The notes beneath the pieces were generated by a model that did not search any database, had not been told where the DNA came from, and saw only the letters and a list, made by a program, of their open reading frames with translations. A stretch of 64,000 bases of DNA from UBA4615 sp044368415 (GTDB taxonomy: Bacteria; Pseudomonadota; Gammaproteobacteria; Burkholderiales; Burkholderiaceae_E), in NCBI GenBank assembly GCA_044368415.1, contig JBIPLJ010000006.1, forward strand, positions 1 through 64,000, written 5' to 3'. Below, piece after piece: positions 49,074-57,086 of the stretch. Every line of letters starts with the position of its first letter. The first letter of the stretch is position 1. The position numbers and the translations under genes were made by a program.

Positions 49074-49617
49074 GCCCGTCGCCCGTCGCGGCGCCCAACC
49101 GAATGCCCAGCAGCGGCACACCCGTGCCGGGTGTGGCAGCGACGTTCGGGATGTCACGATCTCCGAACAGCACGCCCTGCACCCCCAGCCCCAGACGCTC
49201 TCGGGTGGCCTGCACCGCGGCCACCGTCTCTGCGGTGGGACCGAACTCGCCGTCGTGTGCGATCAATAGGGCCGCCTGCCGCCTGCTGGTCTCTCGGATG
49301 CGGCCGAGCGCGCCCTCGATCAGCTCGCGTGCCTCCAGGATCCGCTGCCAGGGCTCCGAATCAAGCGGCCCTCGCAACTCGCTCCAGCGCGCGAAGTTGA
49401 CGACCCCGTCGAGCGACTCGACGAGCCGCATCACCTCGTCCAGCGCCGCGCCCAACACGAGCCGCCAAGCCGCGTACGCCTTGGCGACCCACCCAAGCGC
49501 CCGCTGCCTCGGCATCTCGCCGATCGCCGACAGCCACAGCGTGCGCGGCAGCGCATCGAGCGGCGCCAGGCGCGCTTCGAGCCCGTCAGGCCGAAACGGC
49601 TTCGGGGATCCGGCCAT
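49066..49617 (-). pseudogene. truncated ViaA-like vWA-domain protein
   Basis: A 183-residue frame with an end typical of the vWA proteins that pair with RavA/MoxR ATPases: RQAALLIAHDGEFGPTAETV and RLGLGVQGVLFGDRDI. The metal-site DTSGSM motif and the bulk of the vWA domain are missing, and the whole protein is far shorter than the usual 400-480 residues. The N-terminal part (DALPRTLWLSAIGEMPRQ) is hard to place. It overlaps the RavA-like remnant by 32 bases, which fits an original translationally coupled pair. I regard it as a degraded remnant, though a small functional protein cannot be excluded. Confidence 0.55.
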
Positions 49618-50023
49618 CGTCGGTCTCGGCAAGCGGCAGTTCGGCAGAAGAAGCCGCGCGGGTGCCCTCAAACATGCCGCGCAACCCTCGCATCGCGAGC
49701 TCACCCTGCACGAGCCGCCCGGGCACCTGATCGGCTAAGCCGGGTACGTTCCAGAGGTTGTCGCACAGCTCGGGCAGGGTGAAACGGGTGGGCAGCCGCT
49801 CGAGGTAGCACCCGCCGACCACGCCGGCCAAGCGCCGCGCGAGCTCGCTTTTGGCAGTGTCTGGCGGCCCGATCAGCAGCACATGCTCGCTGCACAGCGC
49901 CGACAGCAGCAGGCAGTGCGCCTGTTCGTCGCGCCCCACCAGCCCTCGATTCAGCCGCGCGAGCGCGTCTCGCACCGCCGGGGCAAACGGCTCGGGGCGC
50001 TGGTGTTCCGGGTTCGATCCCAC
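49586..50023 (-). pseudogene. truncated RavA/MoxR-family AAA+ ATPase
   Basis: A 145-residue frame from a GTG start (MGSNPEHQRPEPFAP). It shows the RavA N-terminal region (ALARLNRGLVGRDEQAHCLLLSALC) and a Walker A-like GPPDTAKSELARRL. Here aspartate replaces the usual glycine. LPTRFTLPELC follows as in RavA. The Walker B, sensor and lid regions are absent and the frame ends soon after. RavA proteins normally have about 500 residues (MoxR about 330). The gap after zapE is 59 bases. It appears to be an internally deleted remnant that kept its start and stop. Confidence 0.6.
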
Positions 50024-50082
50024 GAGGCGTCCTCCATCGCGGGCGATTGTGGCACAGCGGCCCCGCCCGGCCTGCGGGGCGC

Positions 50083-51180
50083 TCAGACGAGCTTCTCGGC
50101 CACGCCCCGACGCGGCGCCTCGAGGTACTCGCGGGACTGCATCTCGACCAGGCGGCTGGCGGTCCGCACGAACTCGTGTGCCATCGCGCCGGTCGGATAG
50201 AGGCGCTCCGCCGGACACTCGGCCGAGATCAGCAGCTTGACTTTCTGGTCGTAGAACACGTCGACCAGCCAGGTGAAGCGCCGGGCCTCTGAGGACATCG
50301 CTGCGTTCATGGCCGGGACGCCGGACAGAATCACGGTGTGGAAGCGCGTTGCGATCTCGAGGTAGTCGAGCTGGGAGCGGGGGCCGCCACACAGCGTCGC
50401 GAAGTCGAACCAGACGATGCCGCCCGCCCGCTGCTTCGCGATGATGTCGCGATGCTCGATCCGCAGCCTGGGATCCTCGTCCGACACCTCGGCCACTTGC
50501 GCGAAGGTCGCGGCGAGCTTCGCGTCCGCCTCGGGCCCAGCCGGCACCAGGTAGGCCGGCACCTGGGCCAACGTCTGGCGCCGGTAGTCGACGCCGGCGT
50601 CGACGTTTACCACGTCCAGATGCGCCTCGAGCAGCGCGATCGCCGGCAGGATGCTCTCGCGATGCAGGCCGTCGGGGTACAGATCGACCGGACGGTAGTT
50701 CGAGGTCATCACGAAGGCGACGCCGTTGTCGAACAGCCCGTGCAGCAGCCGCTCGAGGATCATCGCGTCGGCGATGTCGGCGACGTGGAACTCGTCGAAG
50801 CAGATCAGCCGGTAACGGCGGGCGATGCGGCGCGCCACCTCGTCCAGTGGATCGGCCTCCTGCCTGATCTCGCGCAGCTCCCGGTGCACCGCCCGCATGA
50901 ACTCGTGAAAATGCACGCGTGTCTTGCGCACCAGCGGGGCGGTCTCATAGAACACGTCCATCAGAAAGCTCTTGCCGCGTCCCACCCCGCCCCATAGCCA
51001 CACGCCGCGCGGCACGCTCGGATGGTTGATCAGCTTCTTGAGGCGGTTCGAGCGGCGCGCCTTGTAGGCCACCCACTCGTCGTGCATCACCTGCAGCCGA
51101 TCGACCGCCGCGCGCTGCGCCGCATCCTCGGTGAAGCCGCGCTGCGCGAGCTGCTCGGTATAGCGTTCGAGAACGTTCAT
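50083..51180 (-). CDS. zapE: cell division protein ZapE (AFG1-like ATPase)
   Basis: The 365-residue ATPase has Walker A GGVGRGKS at residues 64-71, Walker B LICFDEFHVADIADAM, and the family text MTSNYRPVDLYPDGLHRESILPAI. ZapE regulates the Z ring under low oxygen in E. coli. It follows lpdA by 61 bases at the end of odhA-odhB-lpdA-zapE, an order seen in other betaproteobacteria. No signal peptide. No anomaly. Confidence 0.92.
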   Translation of the reverse strand: MNVLERYTEQLAQRGFTEDAAQRAAVDRLQVMHDEWVAYKARRSNRLKKLINHPSVPRGVWLWGGVGRGKSFLMDVFYETAPLVRKTRVHFHEFMRAVHRELREIRQEADPLDEVARRIARRYRLICFDEFHVADIADAMILERLLHGLFDNGVAFVMTSNYRPVDLYPDGLHRESILPAIALLEAHLDVVNVDAGVDYRRQTLAQVPAYLVPAGPEADAKLAATFAQVAEVSDEDPRLRIEHRDIIAKQRAGGIVWFDFATLCGGPRSQLDYLEIATRFHTVILSGVPAMNAAMSSEARRFTWLVDVFYDQKVKLLISAECPAERLYPTGAMAHEFVRTASRLVEMQSREYLEAPRRGVAEKLV

Positions 51181-51241
51181 CGGTGAAGGCCGACCCGCGG
51201 GCTCCGAACGGCGCGGGGCCGCCCGGGCGGGCCGGTGCGCG

Positions 51242-52675
51242 TCACATGTTGAGTGCGCGCTTGTCGACAGCGAGCGCGGCTTCGCGCATCACCTCGGACA
51301 TCGACGGATGTGGATGGCAGACCCGGGCGATGTCCTCGCTCGAGGCCTTGAACTCCATCGCCACCGCGGCCTCGGAGATCAGGTCCGACGCACCATGACC
51401 CACGATGTGGACGCCGAGTACCTCGTCGGTCAGCGCATCGGCCAGCACCTTCACGAAGCCCTCGGCGGCGTTCATGCCGAGCGCACGGCCATTGGCCATG
51501 AAGGGGAACTGTCCCGCCTTATACGCGCGGCCCTCGGCCTTGAGCTGCTGCTCTGTCTGGCCGACCCAAGCGATCTCGGGCGAGGTGTAGATCACCCAGG
51601 GGATGGTGTTGTAGTCGATATGCGGCTTTTGACCGGCGATCAGTTCGGCGACCATCACGCCTTCGTCCTCGCCCTTGTGCGCGAGCATCGGGCCGCGGAC
51701 GACGTCGCCGACCGCGTAGACATTCGGCACCTTGGTGGCGCAGTGACCGTCGACCGGGATGAAGCCGCGCTCGTCGGCCGCGAGCTTGATCGCCTCGAGG
51801 TTCAGGCCCTCGGTGTTCGGCACTCGCCCGACCGACACTATCAGCCGGTCCGCGTCGAGCACCTGCGCGGCGCCCTGCGCGTCGGTCCAGGCGATCGAGA
51901 CGCCCTTCTTCGAGGTCTTGACCTCGCCGATCTTCACGCCAAGGTGGATCTTCAGGCCCTGCTTGGTGAAGACCTTCCAGGCTTCCTTGGACACCGACTC
52001 GTCGCAGGCGCCGAGGAACCCGGGGAGCGCCTCGAGCACCGTCACCTCGGCGCCCAAACGACGCCAGACCGAACCGAGCTCCAGGCCGATGACCCCCGCG
52101 CCGATCACCGCGAGCTTCTTCGGCACCGAAGACAGCGCGAGCGCACCTTCGTTGTCGCAGACGATCTCGTTGTCGACCGGCAGGCCCGGCAGGTGCCGCG
52201 CCTTCGAGCCGGTGGCGATGATCACATGCTTGGCATCGACGAGCGACACGCCGTCGGCCGTCTTGACCTCGATGCCGACCAGCCCGTCGTGCTCGCCGGT
52301 GAAGCGCGCATGCCCCTTGAGCCAGGCGATCTTGTTCTTGCGAAACAGGAACTCGATGCCTTTGGTCATCTTCGTGACGATGCCGTCCTTACGGGCCAGC
52401 ATCTTCGCCAGGTCGATCTTCGCGCCGGAGACCTCGATGCCGTGGTCACCCAGGTGGTGCGCCGCTTCTTCGTACTTCTCGCTCGAGGCGAGCAGCGCCT
52501 TGGAGGGGATGCAGCCGACGTTCAGGCAGGTGCCGCCCAGCGCCAGCTCGCCCTTGGGGTTCGTCCACTTCTCGGCGCAGGCGACCTTCATGCCAAGCTG
52601 CGCCGCGCGAATCGCCGCGATATAGCCGGCCGGACCGGCTCCGATCACGACCACGTCGTATTGTTCGCTCGCCAT
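51242..52675 (-). CDS. lpdA: dihydrolipoyl dehydrogenase (E3)
   Basis: The 477-residue flavoprotein has the FAD motif IGAGPAGYIAAI, redox-active Cys50 and Cys55 in GGTCLNVGCIPSK, the NAD motif GAGVIGLELGSVW, and the C-terminal dimer/catalytic region CHPHPSMSEVMREAALAV. It reoxidises the dihydrolipoyl arms of the odhB product. The start was set at MASEQYDVVV; a longer upstream frame only overlaps odhB. It is the third gene of odhA-odhB-lpdA, with a 10-base gap after odhB. Confidence 0.95.
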   Translation of the reverse strand: MASEQYDVVVIGAGPAGYIAAIRAAQLGMKVACAEKWTNPKGELALGGTCLNVGCIPSKALLASSEKYEEAAHHLGDHGIEVSGAKIDLAKMLARKDGIVTKMTKGIEFLFRKNKIAWLKGHARFTGEHDGLVGIEVKTADGVSLVDAKHVIIATGSKARHLPGLPVDNEIVCDNEGALALSSVPKKLAVIGAGVIGLELGSVWRRLGAEVTVLEALPGFLGACDESVSKEAWKVFTKQGLKIHLGVKIGEVKTSKKGVSIAWTDAQGAAQVLDADRLIVSVGRVPNTEGLNLEAIKLAADERGFIPVDGHCATKVPNVYAVGDVVRGPMLAHKGEDEGVMVAELIAGQKPHIDYNTIPWVIYTSPEIAWVGQTEQQLKAEGRAYKAGQFPFMANGRALGMNAAEGFVKVLADALTDEVLGVHIVGHGASDLISEAAVAMEFKASSEDIARVCHPHPSMSEVMREAALAVDKRALNM

Positions 52676-52685
52676 CGTGCTTCCT

Positions 52686-53972
52686 TCAAAGGTCCAGCAG
52701 CAGGCGCGCCGGATCCTCGAGCGCCTCCTTGATCGACACCAGGAACAGCACCGCCTCGCGGCCGTCGATGATCCGGTGGTCGTAGGACAGCGCCAGATAG
52801 TTGATCGGGCGCACCACGACCTGCCCGTTCTCGACCACCGCGCGGTCCTTGGTCGCATGCACACCCAGGATTGCCGACTGCGGCGGGTTGATGATCGGGG
52901 TCGAGAGCATCGAGCCGAACACACCGCCGTTGGAGATCGAGAAGGTGCCCCCGGTGAGCTCCTCGAGCCCCAGCTTGCCGTCCTGGGCCTTCTTGCCGTA
53001 CTCGCCGATCTGCTTCTCGATCTGCGCGAAGTTCATCTGGTCGGCGTTGCGGACCACCGGCACCACCAGGCCACGCGGTGAACCCACGGCCACGCCGATG
53101 TCGAAGAAGCCGTGATAGACGATGTCAGTGCCGTCGATCGATGCATTGACGACCGGGTATTTCTTGAGCGCGTGGACCGCCGCCTTCACGAAGAAGCTCA
53201 TGAAGCCCAGGCGCGCGCCGTGCTCCTTCTCGAACCGCTCCTGGTACTTCTTGCGAAGGTCCATGACCGGCTGCATGTTGACCTCGTTGAAGGTCGTGAG
53301 AATCGCATTCGTGGCTTGCGACTGCAGCAGGCGCTCGGCCACGCGCTGACGCAGCCGCGACATTGCGACGCGCTGCTCGGGCCGTCCCTCGATCAGCTTG
53401 TTCGGGTCGATCGGGGCCTGCACGGGGGGCAGGCTCGACGACGGCACACCGGTCGGGATCGGACGCAGGGGCGGGGCCGGGGCCGGGGCCGGGGCCGTCG
53501 CGCCGGCGGCGACCGCCGCGATCACGTCGCCCTTGGTCACGCGGCCGTCGCGGCCGGTGCCCGTGACCTGCGAGGTCGACAGGCCCGTCTCGGCGAGCAT
53601 CTTGGCAGCCGCGGGCATCGCCACGTCGCCCTTGCCGCCCGTCGAGGCCGGCGCGGCGCCGGTGCCGGGTGCCGCCGCGGCTGCAACCGGCGCAGGCACG
53701 GCGACCGGAACCGGCGCCGCACCGGCCTTAGCCTCGGTGTCGATGACCGCGATGACCTCGCCTGCGACCACTGTGCTGCCATCGCCCTTGACGATCTGGA
53801 CGATGACGCCCGACTCGGGGGCGGGGAGCTCCAGGACGACCTTGTCGGTCTCGACGTCGATCAGGTTCTGATCGCGTTCCACGGCCTCGCCGGCCTTCTT
53901 GTGCCACTGCAGCAGGGTGGCTTCCGCAACCGACTCTGAGAGCTGCGGAACCTTGACTTCTATCAGCGCCAT
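52686..53972 (-). CDS. odhB: dihydrolipoyllysine-residue succinyltransferase (E2 of 2-oxoglutarate dehydrogenase)
   Basis: The 428-residue protein has one lipoyl domain (lipoyl Lys44 in VETDKVVLELP), an alanine/proline linker, an E1/E3-binding domain (PAAAKMLAETGLSTSQV), another flexible linker and the catalytic domain with SYDHRIIDGREAV. It transfers the succinyl group to CoA and forms the complex core. The linker is encoded in part by four perfect GGGGCC repeats (53473-53496). The start is at MALIEVKVPQLSES, 5 bases after the odhA stop. Confidence 0.95.
   Translation of the reverse strand: MALIEVKVPQLSESVAEATLLQWHKKAGEAVERDQNLIDVETDKVVLELPAPESGVIVQIVKGDGSTVVAGEVIAVIDTEAKAGAAPVPVAVPAPVAAAAAPGTGAAPASTGGKGDVAMPAAAKMLAETGLSTSQVTGTGRDGRVTKGDVIAAVAAGATAPAPAPAPPLRPIPTGVPSSSLPPVQAPIDPNKLIEGRPEQRVAMSRLRQRVAERLLQSQATNAILTTFNEVNMQPVMDLRKKYQERFEKEHGARLGFMSFFVKAAVHALKKYPVVNASIDGTDIVYHGFFDIGVAVGSPRGLVVPVVRNADQMNFAQIEKQIGEYGKKAQDGKLGLEELTGGTFSISNGGVFGSMLSTPIINPPQSAILGVHATKDRAVVENGQVVVRPINYLALSYDHRIIDGREAVLFLVSIKEALEDPARLLLDL
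53473..53496. repeat. (GGGGCC)4 microsatellite inside odhB linker
   Basis: Four perfect GGGGCC copies that encode an alternating Ala-Pro stretch in the odhB linker. A change of whole units keeps the frame and would only lengthen or shorten the linker. Confidence 0.85.
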
Positions 53973-53977
53973 GATGT

Positions 53978-56842
53978 TCAGGAGGCCTTCTTGGTCTTCG
54001 TTTTCGGGGCGTCGCCCAGGGCCGCGATGAGCAGGTCCTTCTGTTGGGCGTAATGCTTGTCGTAGTAGCCGACGGCCGGCGAGGCCGAGGCGGGACGCCC
54101 GGCGTAGGACAGCCGCTGACCGTCCTTGAGCGCGTCCTGGATGTGGTGTTGCACGAAGAACCAGGCGCCCTGGTTCTGCGGCTCGTCCTGGCACCAGACC
54201 ACCTGAGTCAGCGCCGGATACTTCTTCAGCTCGGTCTCGAGCGCCTTGTGCGGAAACGGGTAGAGCTGCTCGAGGCGCAGCAACGCGACGTCCTGGAGCT
54301 CGCGCTCGCGCCGCGCGAGCAGCAGGTCGTAGTAGACCTTGCCGGAGCACAACACGACCTTCTTCACACCCTTGGCGTCGAGGTCTGCTGTGGTGTCGGC
54401 GATCACGGTCTGGAAGCCGCCACGCGCGAGGTCCTGCAGCGCGCAGACCGCCTCCTTGTTCCGCAGCAGCGACTTCGGGGTCAGGATGATCAGCGGCTTG
54501 CGGAACGCGCGGATCATCTGCCGGCGCAGCAGGTGAAAGATCTGCGCGGGCGTCGTCGGCTGGCAGACCTGCATGTTGTGCTCGGCGCACAGCTGCAGGA
54601 AGCGCTCGAGGCGCGCCGAAGAATGCTCGGGGCCCATTCCCTCATAGCCATGCGGCAGCATCAACGTCAGGCCGCAGGCGCGGCCCCACTTGGTCTCGGC
54701 CGAGGAGATGAACTGGTCGATCACGACCTGTGCGCCATTGACGAAGTCACCGAACTGCGCCTCCCAGATCACCAGCGCGTTCGGCTCCGCGGTGGCGTAG
54801 CCGAACTCGAACGCCAGCACCGCCTCCTCGGACAGCACCGAATCAATCACGGTGAAGCGGCCCTGGTTGTCGCCGACATGCTCGAGCGGGATGTAGTAGC
54901 CCGAATCCCAGCGCTCGCGGTTCTGGTCGTGCAGCACCGAGTGTCGATGCGTGAACGTGCCGCGGCCCGCATCCTGCCCGGACAGGCGCACCGCGTAGCC
55001 CGAGGCGAGCAGCGTCGCGTAGGCCATGTGCTCGCCCATGCCCCAGTCGAGCGCGAGGTCACCGTGGCCCATCGCTCGGCGATCGGCGACGACCTTCTCG
55101 ACCAGCGGGTGCATCTTCAGCGTGTCGGGGATGCTGGTGATCCTCTCGGCGAGCCGGCGCAACTCTTCCATCGGGACCGCGGTGTCCGCGCTGTCAGTCC
55201 ACTTGCGGTTCAGGAACGGCATCCAGTCGACCGCGAACTTGCTCTTGAAGTTCGAGATCACCGGGTCCGAGGTGTGCCGGCCTTCATCCATCGCGGCGCG
55301 AAAGCCCTTGACCATCGCATCGCCGTCGCCGGCCTTGAGCACGCCCTGCGCCTCGAGGCGGTCGGCGTACAGCTTGCGGGTGCCCGGATGCTCGCCAATC
55401 TTCTTGTACATCAGCGGTTGGGTCAGCGCCGGCGTGTCCTGCTCGTTGTGGCCGAGCTTGCGGAAGCAGACGATGTCCAACACCACGTCCTTGCCGAACT
55501 GCTTGCGGAAGTCCATCGCGATCTGGGTCGCGAAGACCACCGCCTCGGGGTCGTCGCCGTTCACGTGGAACACCGGCGCCTCGATCATCTTCACGACGTC
55601 GGAGCAGTAGATCGTCGAGCGCGAGTCGCGCGGGTCCGAGGTGGTGAAGCCAATCTGGTTGTTGATGACGATGTGGACCGTGCCGCCCGTGCCGTAGCCG
55701 CGGGTCTGGGCCAGGTTCAGCGTCTCCATCACCACGCCCTGGCCGGCGAACGCGGCGTCGCCGTGCACGATTACCGGCAGCACCTGCGAGCCGTCCTCGT
55801 CGCCGCGGCGGTCCTGTCGGGCGCGCGTCGAGCCCTCGACCACCGGATTGACGATCTCGAGGTGGGAGGGGTTGAACGCGAGCGACAGGTGCACCGGGCC
55901 GCCAGGCGTCGAGACGTCGCTCGAGAATCCCTGGTGGTACTTCACGTCGCCCGAGGGCAGGTCGTCCGCGTGCTGGCCCTCGAATTCGGCGAACAGATCC
56001 TTGGGACCCTTGCCCAAGGTGTTCACCAGCACGTTCAGGCGTCCGCGGTGCGCCATACCGATGACGAACTCCTGGATGCCCTGCGAGCCGCCGTGCTGCA
56101 CCACCTCGTCCATTGATGCGATGAAGCTCTCTCCGCCTTCCAGCGAGAACCGCTTCTGGCCGACATAGCGGGTGTGGAGGTACTTCTCGAGGCCCTCGGC
56201 TGCGGTCAGCCGCTCGAGGATCCGCCTCTTCTTCTCGGCAGAAAACTTCGGCTTGGCACGCGTGCTCTCGAGCCGCTCCTGAATCCAGCGCTTCTGCGCC
56301 GGATCGGTGATGTACATGAACTCGGCGCCGATGGTGCCGCAGTAGGTCTCGCGCAGCGCGCGCAGCAGGTCGCGCAGCGGCGCGTTCTCGAAGCCGAAGA
56401 AGGTGTTCGCCGCCGAGTAGATGTTCGCGTGGTCGCCTTCGGTGAAGTCGTAGAACGCGGTCTCGAGCTCGGGGATCTGCTGGCGCTCCTGGCGCTTGAG
56501 CGGGTCGAGGTCGGCCCAGCGAGAGCCGAGGAAACGGTAGGCCGCCACCAGCTGCTGGACATAGACCTGCTTGCGCGCTCCCGCGGCGTCGCCACCCATC
56601 ACGCGCGGCTGCAGCGTACCGTCCTTGGCGCGCTCGGCAAAAGACTGGACGATCGGGGCGTGCGCGACGTCGGGCGTCTGCGGATTACCGTCGGCGGCCG
56701 GCACCATCTGCATGGTGTCGAAGTACGTCCGCCACTGCTCGGGCACCGAGCCGGGGTTGTTCAAGTAGGATTCGTAGAGCTCCTCGACGTACGGCGCGTT
56801 GCCGCCGAACAGGTACGAGCTGGAATTAAATTCCTTCATCAT
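53978..56842 (-). CDS. odhA: 2-oxoglutarate dehydrogenase E1 component
   Basis: The 954-residue thiamine-diphosphate enzyme opens with SSSYLFGGNAPYVEELY, the E2-contact region. It contains SLEGGESFIASMDEVV, GMAHRGRLNVL, HGDAAFAGQG and GFTTSDPRD in the ThDP-binding half, and VIWEAQFGDFVNGAQV in the transketolase half. It decarboxylates 2-oxoglutarate and reductively succinylates E2. It is the first gene of odhA-odhB-lpdA-zapE. A near-perfect ribosome site, GGGAGGTGAA, precedes two ATGs; the first (56842) is used. The leader can form two hairpins. Confidence 0.96.
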   Translation of the reverse strand: MMKEFNSSSYLFGGNAPYVEELYESYLNNPGSVPEQWRTYFDTMQMVPAADGNPQTPDVAHAPIVQSFAERAKDGTLQPRVMGGDAAGARKQVYVQQLVAAYRFLGSRWADLDPLKRQERQQIPELETAFYDFTEGDHANIYSAANTFFGFENAPLRDLLRALRETYCGTIGAEFMYITDPAQKRWIQERLESTRAKPKFSAEKKRRILERLTAAEGLEKYLHTRYVGQKRFSLEGGESFIASMDEVVQHGGSQGIQEFVIGMAHRGRLNVLVNTLGKGPKDLFAEFEGQHADDLPSGDVKYHQGFSSDVSTPGGPVHLSLAFNPSHLEIVNPVVEGSTRARQDRRGDEDGSQVLPVIVHGDAAFAGQGVVMETLNLAQTRGYGTGGTVHIVINNQIGFTTSDPRDSRSTIYCSDVVKMIEAPVFHVNGDDPEAVVFATQIAMDFRKQFGKDVVLDIVCFRKLGHNEQDTPALTQPLMYKKIGEHPGTRKLYADRLEAQGVLKAGDGDAMVKGFRAAMDEGRHTSDPVISNFKSKFAVDWMPFLNRKWTDSADTAVPMEELRRLAERITSIPDTLKMHPLVEKVVADRRAMGHGDLALDWGMGEHMAYATLLASGYAVRLSGQDAGRGTFTHRHSVLHDQNRERWDSGYYIPLEHVGDNQGRFTVIDSVLSEEAVLAFEFGYATAEPNALVIWEAQFGDFVNGAQVVIDQFISSAETKWGRACGLTLMLPHGYEGMGPEHSSARLERFLQLCAEHNMQVCQPTTPAQIFHLLRRQMIRAFRKPLIILTPKSLLRNKEAVCALQDLARGGFQTVIADTTADLDAKGVKKVVLCSGKVYYDLLLARRERELQDVALLRLEQLYPFPHKALETELKKYPALTQVVWCQDEPQNQGAWFFVQHHIQDALKDGQRLSYAGRPASASPAVGYYDKHYAQQKDLLIAALGDAPKTKTKKAS

Positions 56843-56859
56843 CGCGCTTCACCTCCCAA

Positions 56860-56907
56860 GACGAGTTTCTCGTCGAAAGTGCGGAAAGGGATCTAGTCGC
56901 CCTTTCC
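56860..56907 (-). promoter_or_regulatory. two stem-loops in the odhA leader
   Basis: GACGAG-TTT-CTCGTC (56860-56874) lies directly next to the ribosome site, and GGAAAGGG pairs with CCCTTTCC (56883-56907, 9-base loop) further upstream in the leader. Both are perfect. They could control translation or mRNA stability of odhA, but no known riboswitch class was recognised. Confidence 0.4.
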
Positions 56908-57086
56908 CTCCGCATTCCGGCTCCAACCGGTTCGCGGACGCTGCTGCCAGGGACTCCGCAGACCCGTGATCCGCGCCCCGACACAACGGTGCGATGTTAG
57001 CACGGCGGTCACTCCACCAATCTTACGAAACAGGCCGCCCAACCTTTGTTTCTCGACGCTTCGTCGGACTCAAGCGCGACGCGAGC

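Noticed and set aside
52676..52924. N-terminal extension of lpdA into odhB
   Set aside because: The extra part is arginine/cysteine-rich noise, and the FAD motif begins right after MASEQYDVVV.
54044..56116. Long plus-strand frame inside odhA
   Set aside because: Antisense to a clear odhA, composition typical of a shadow frame.
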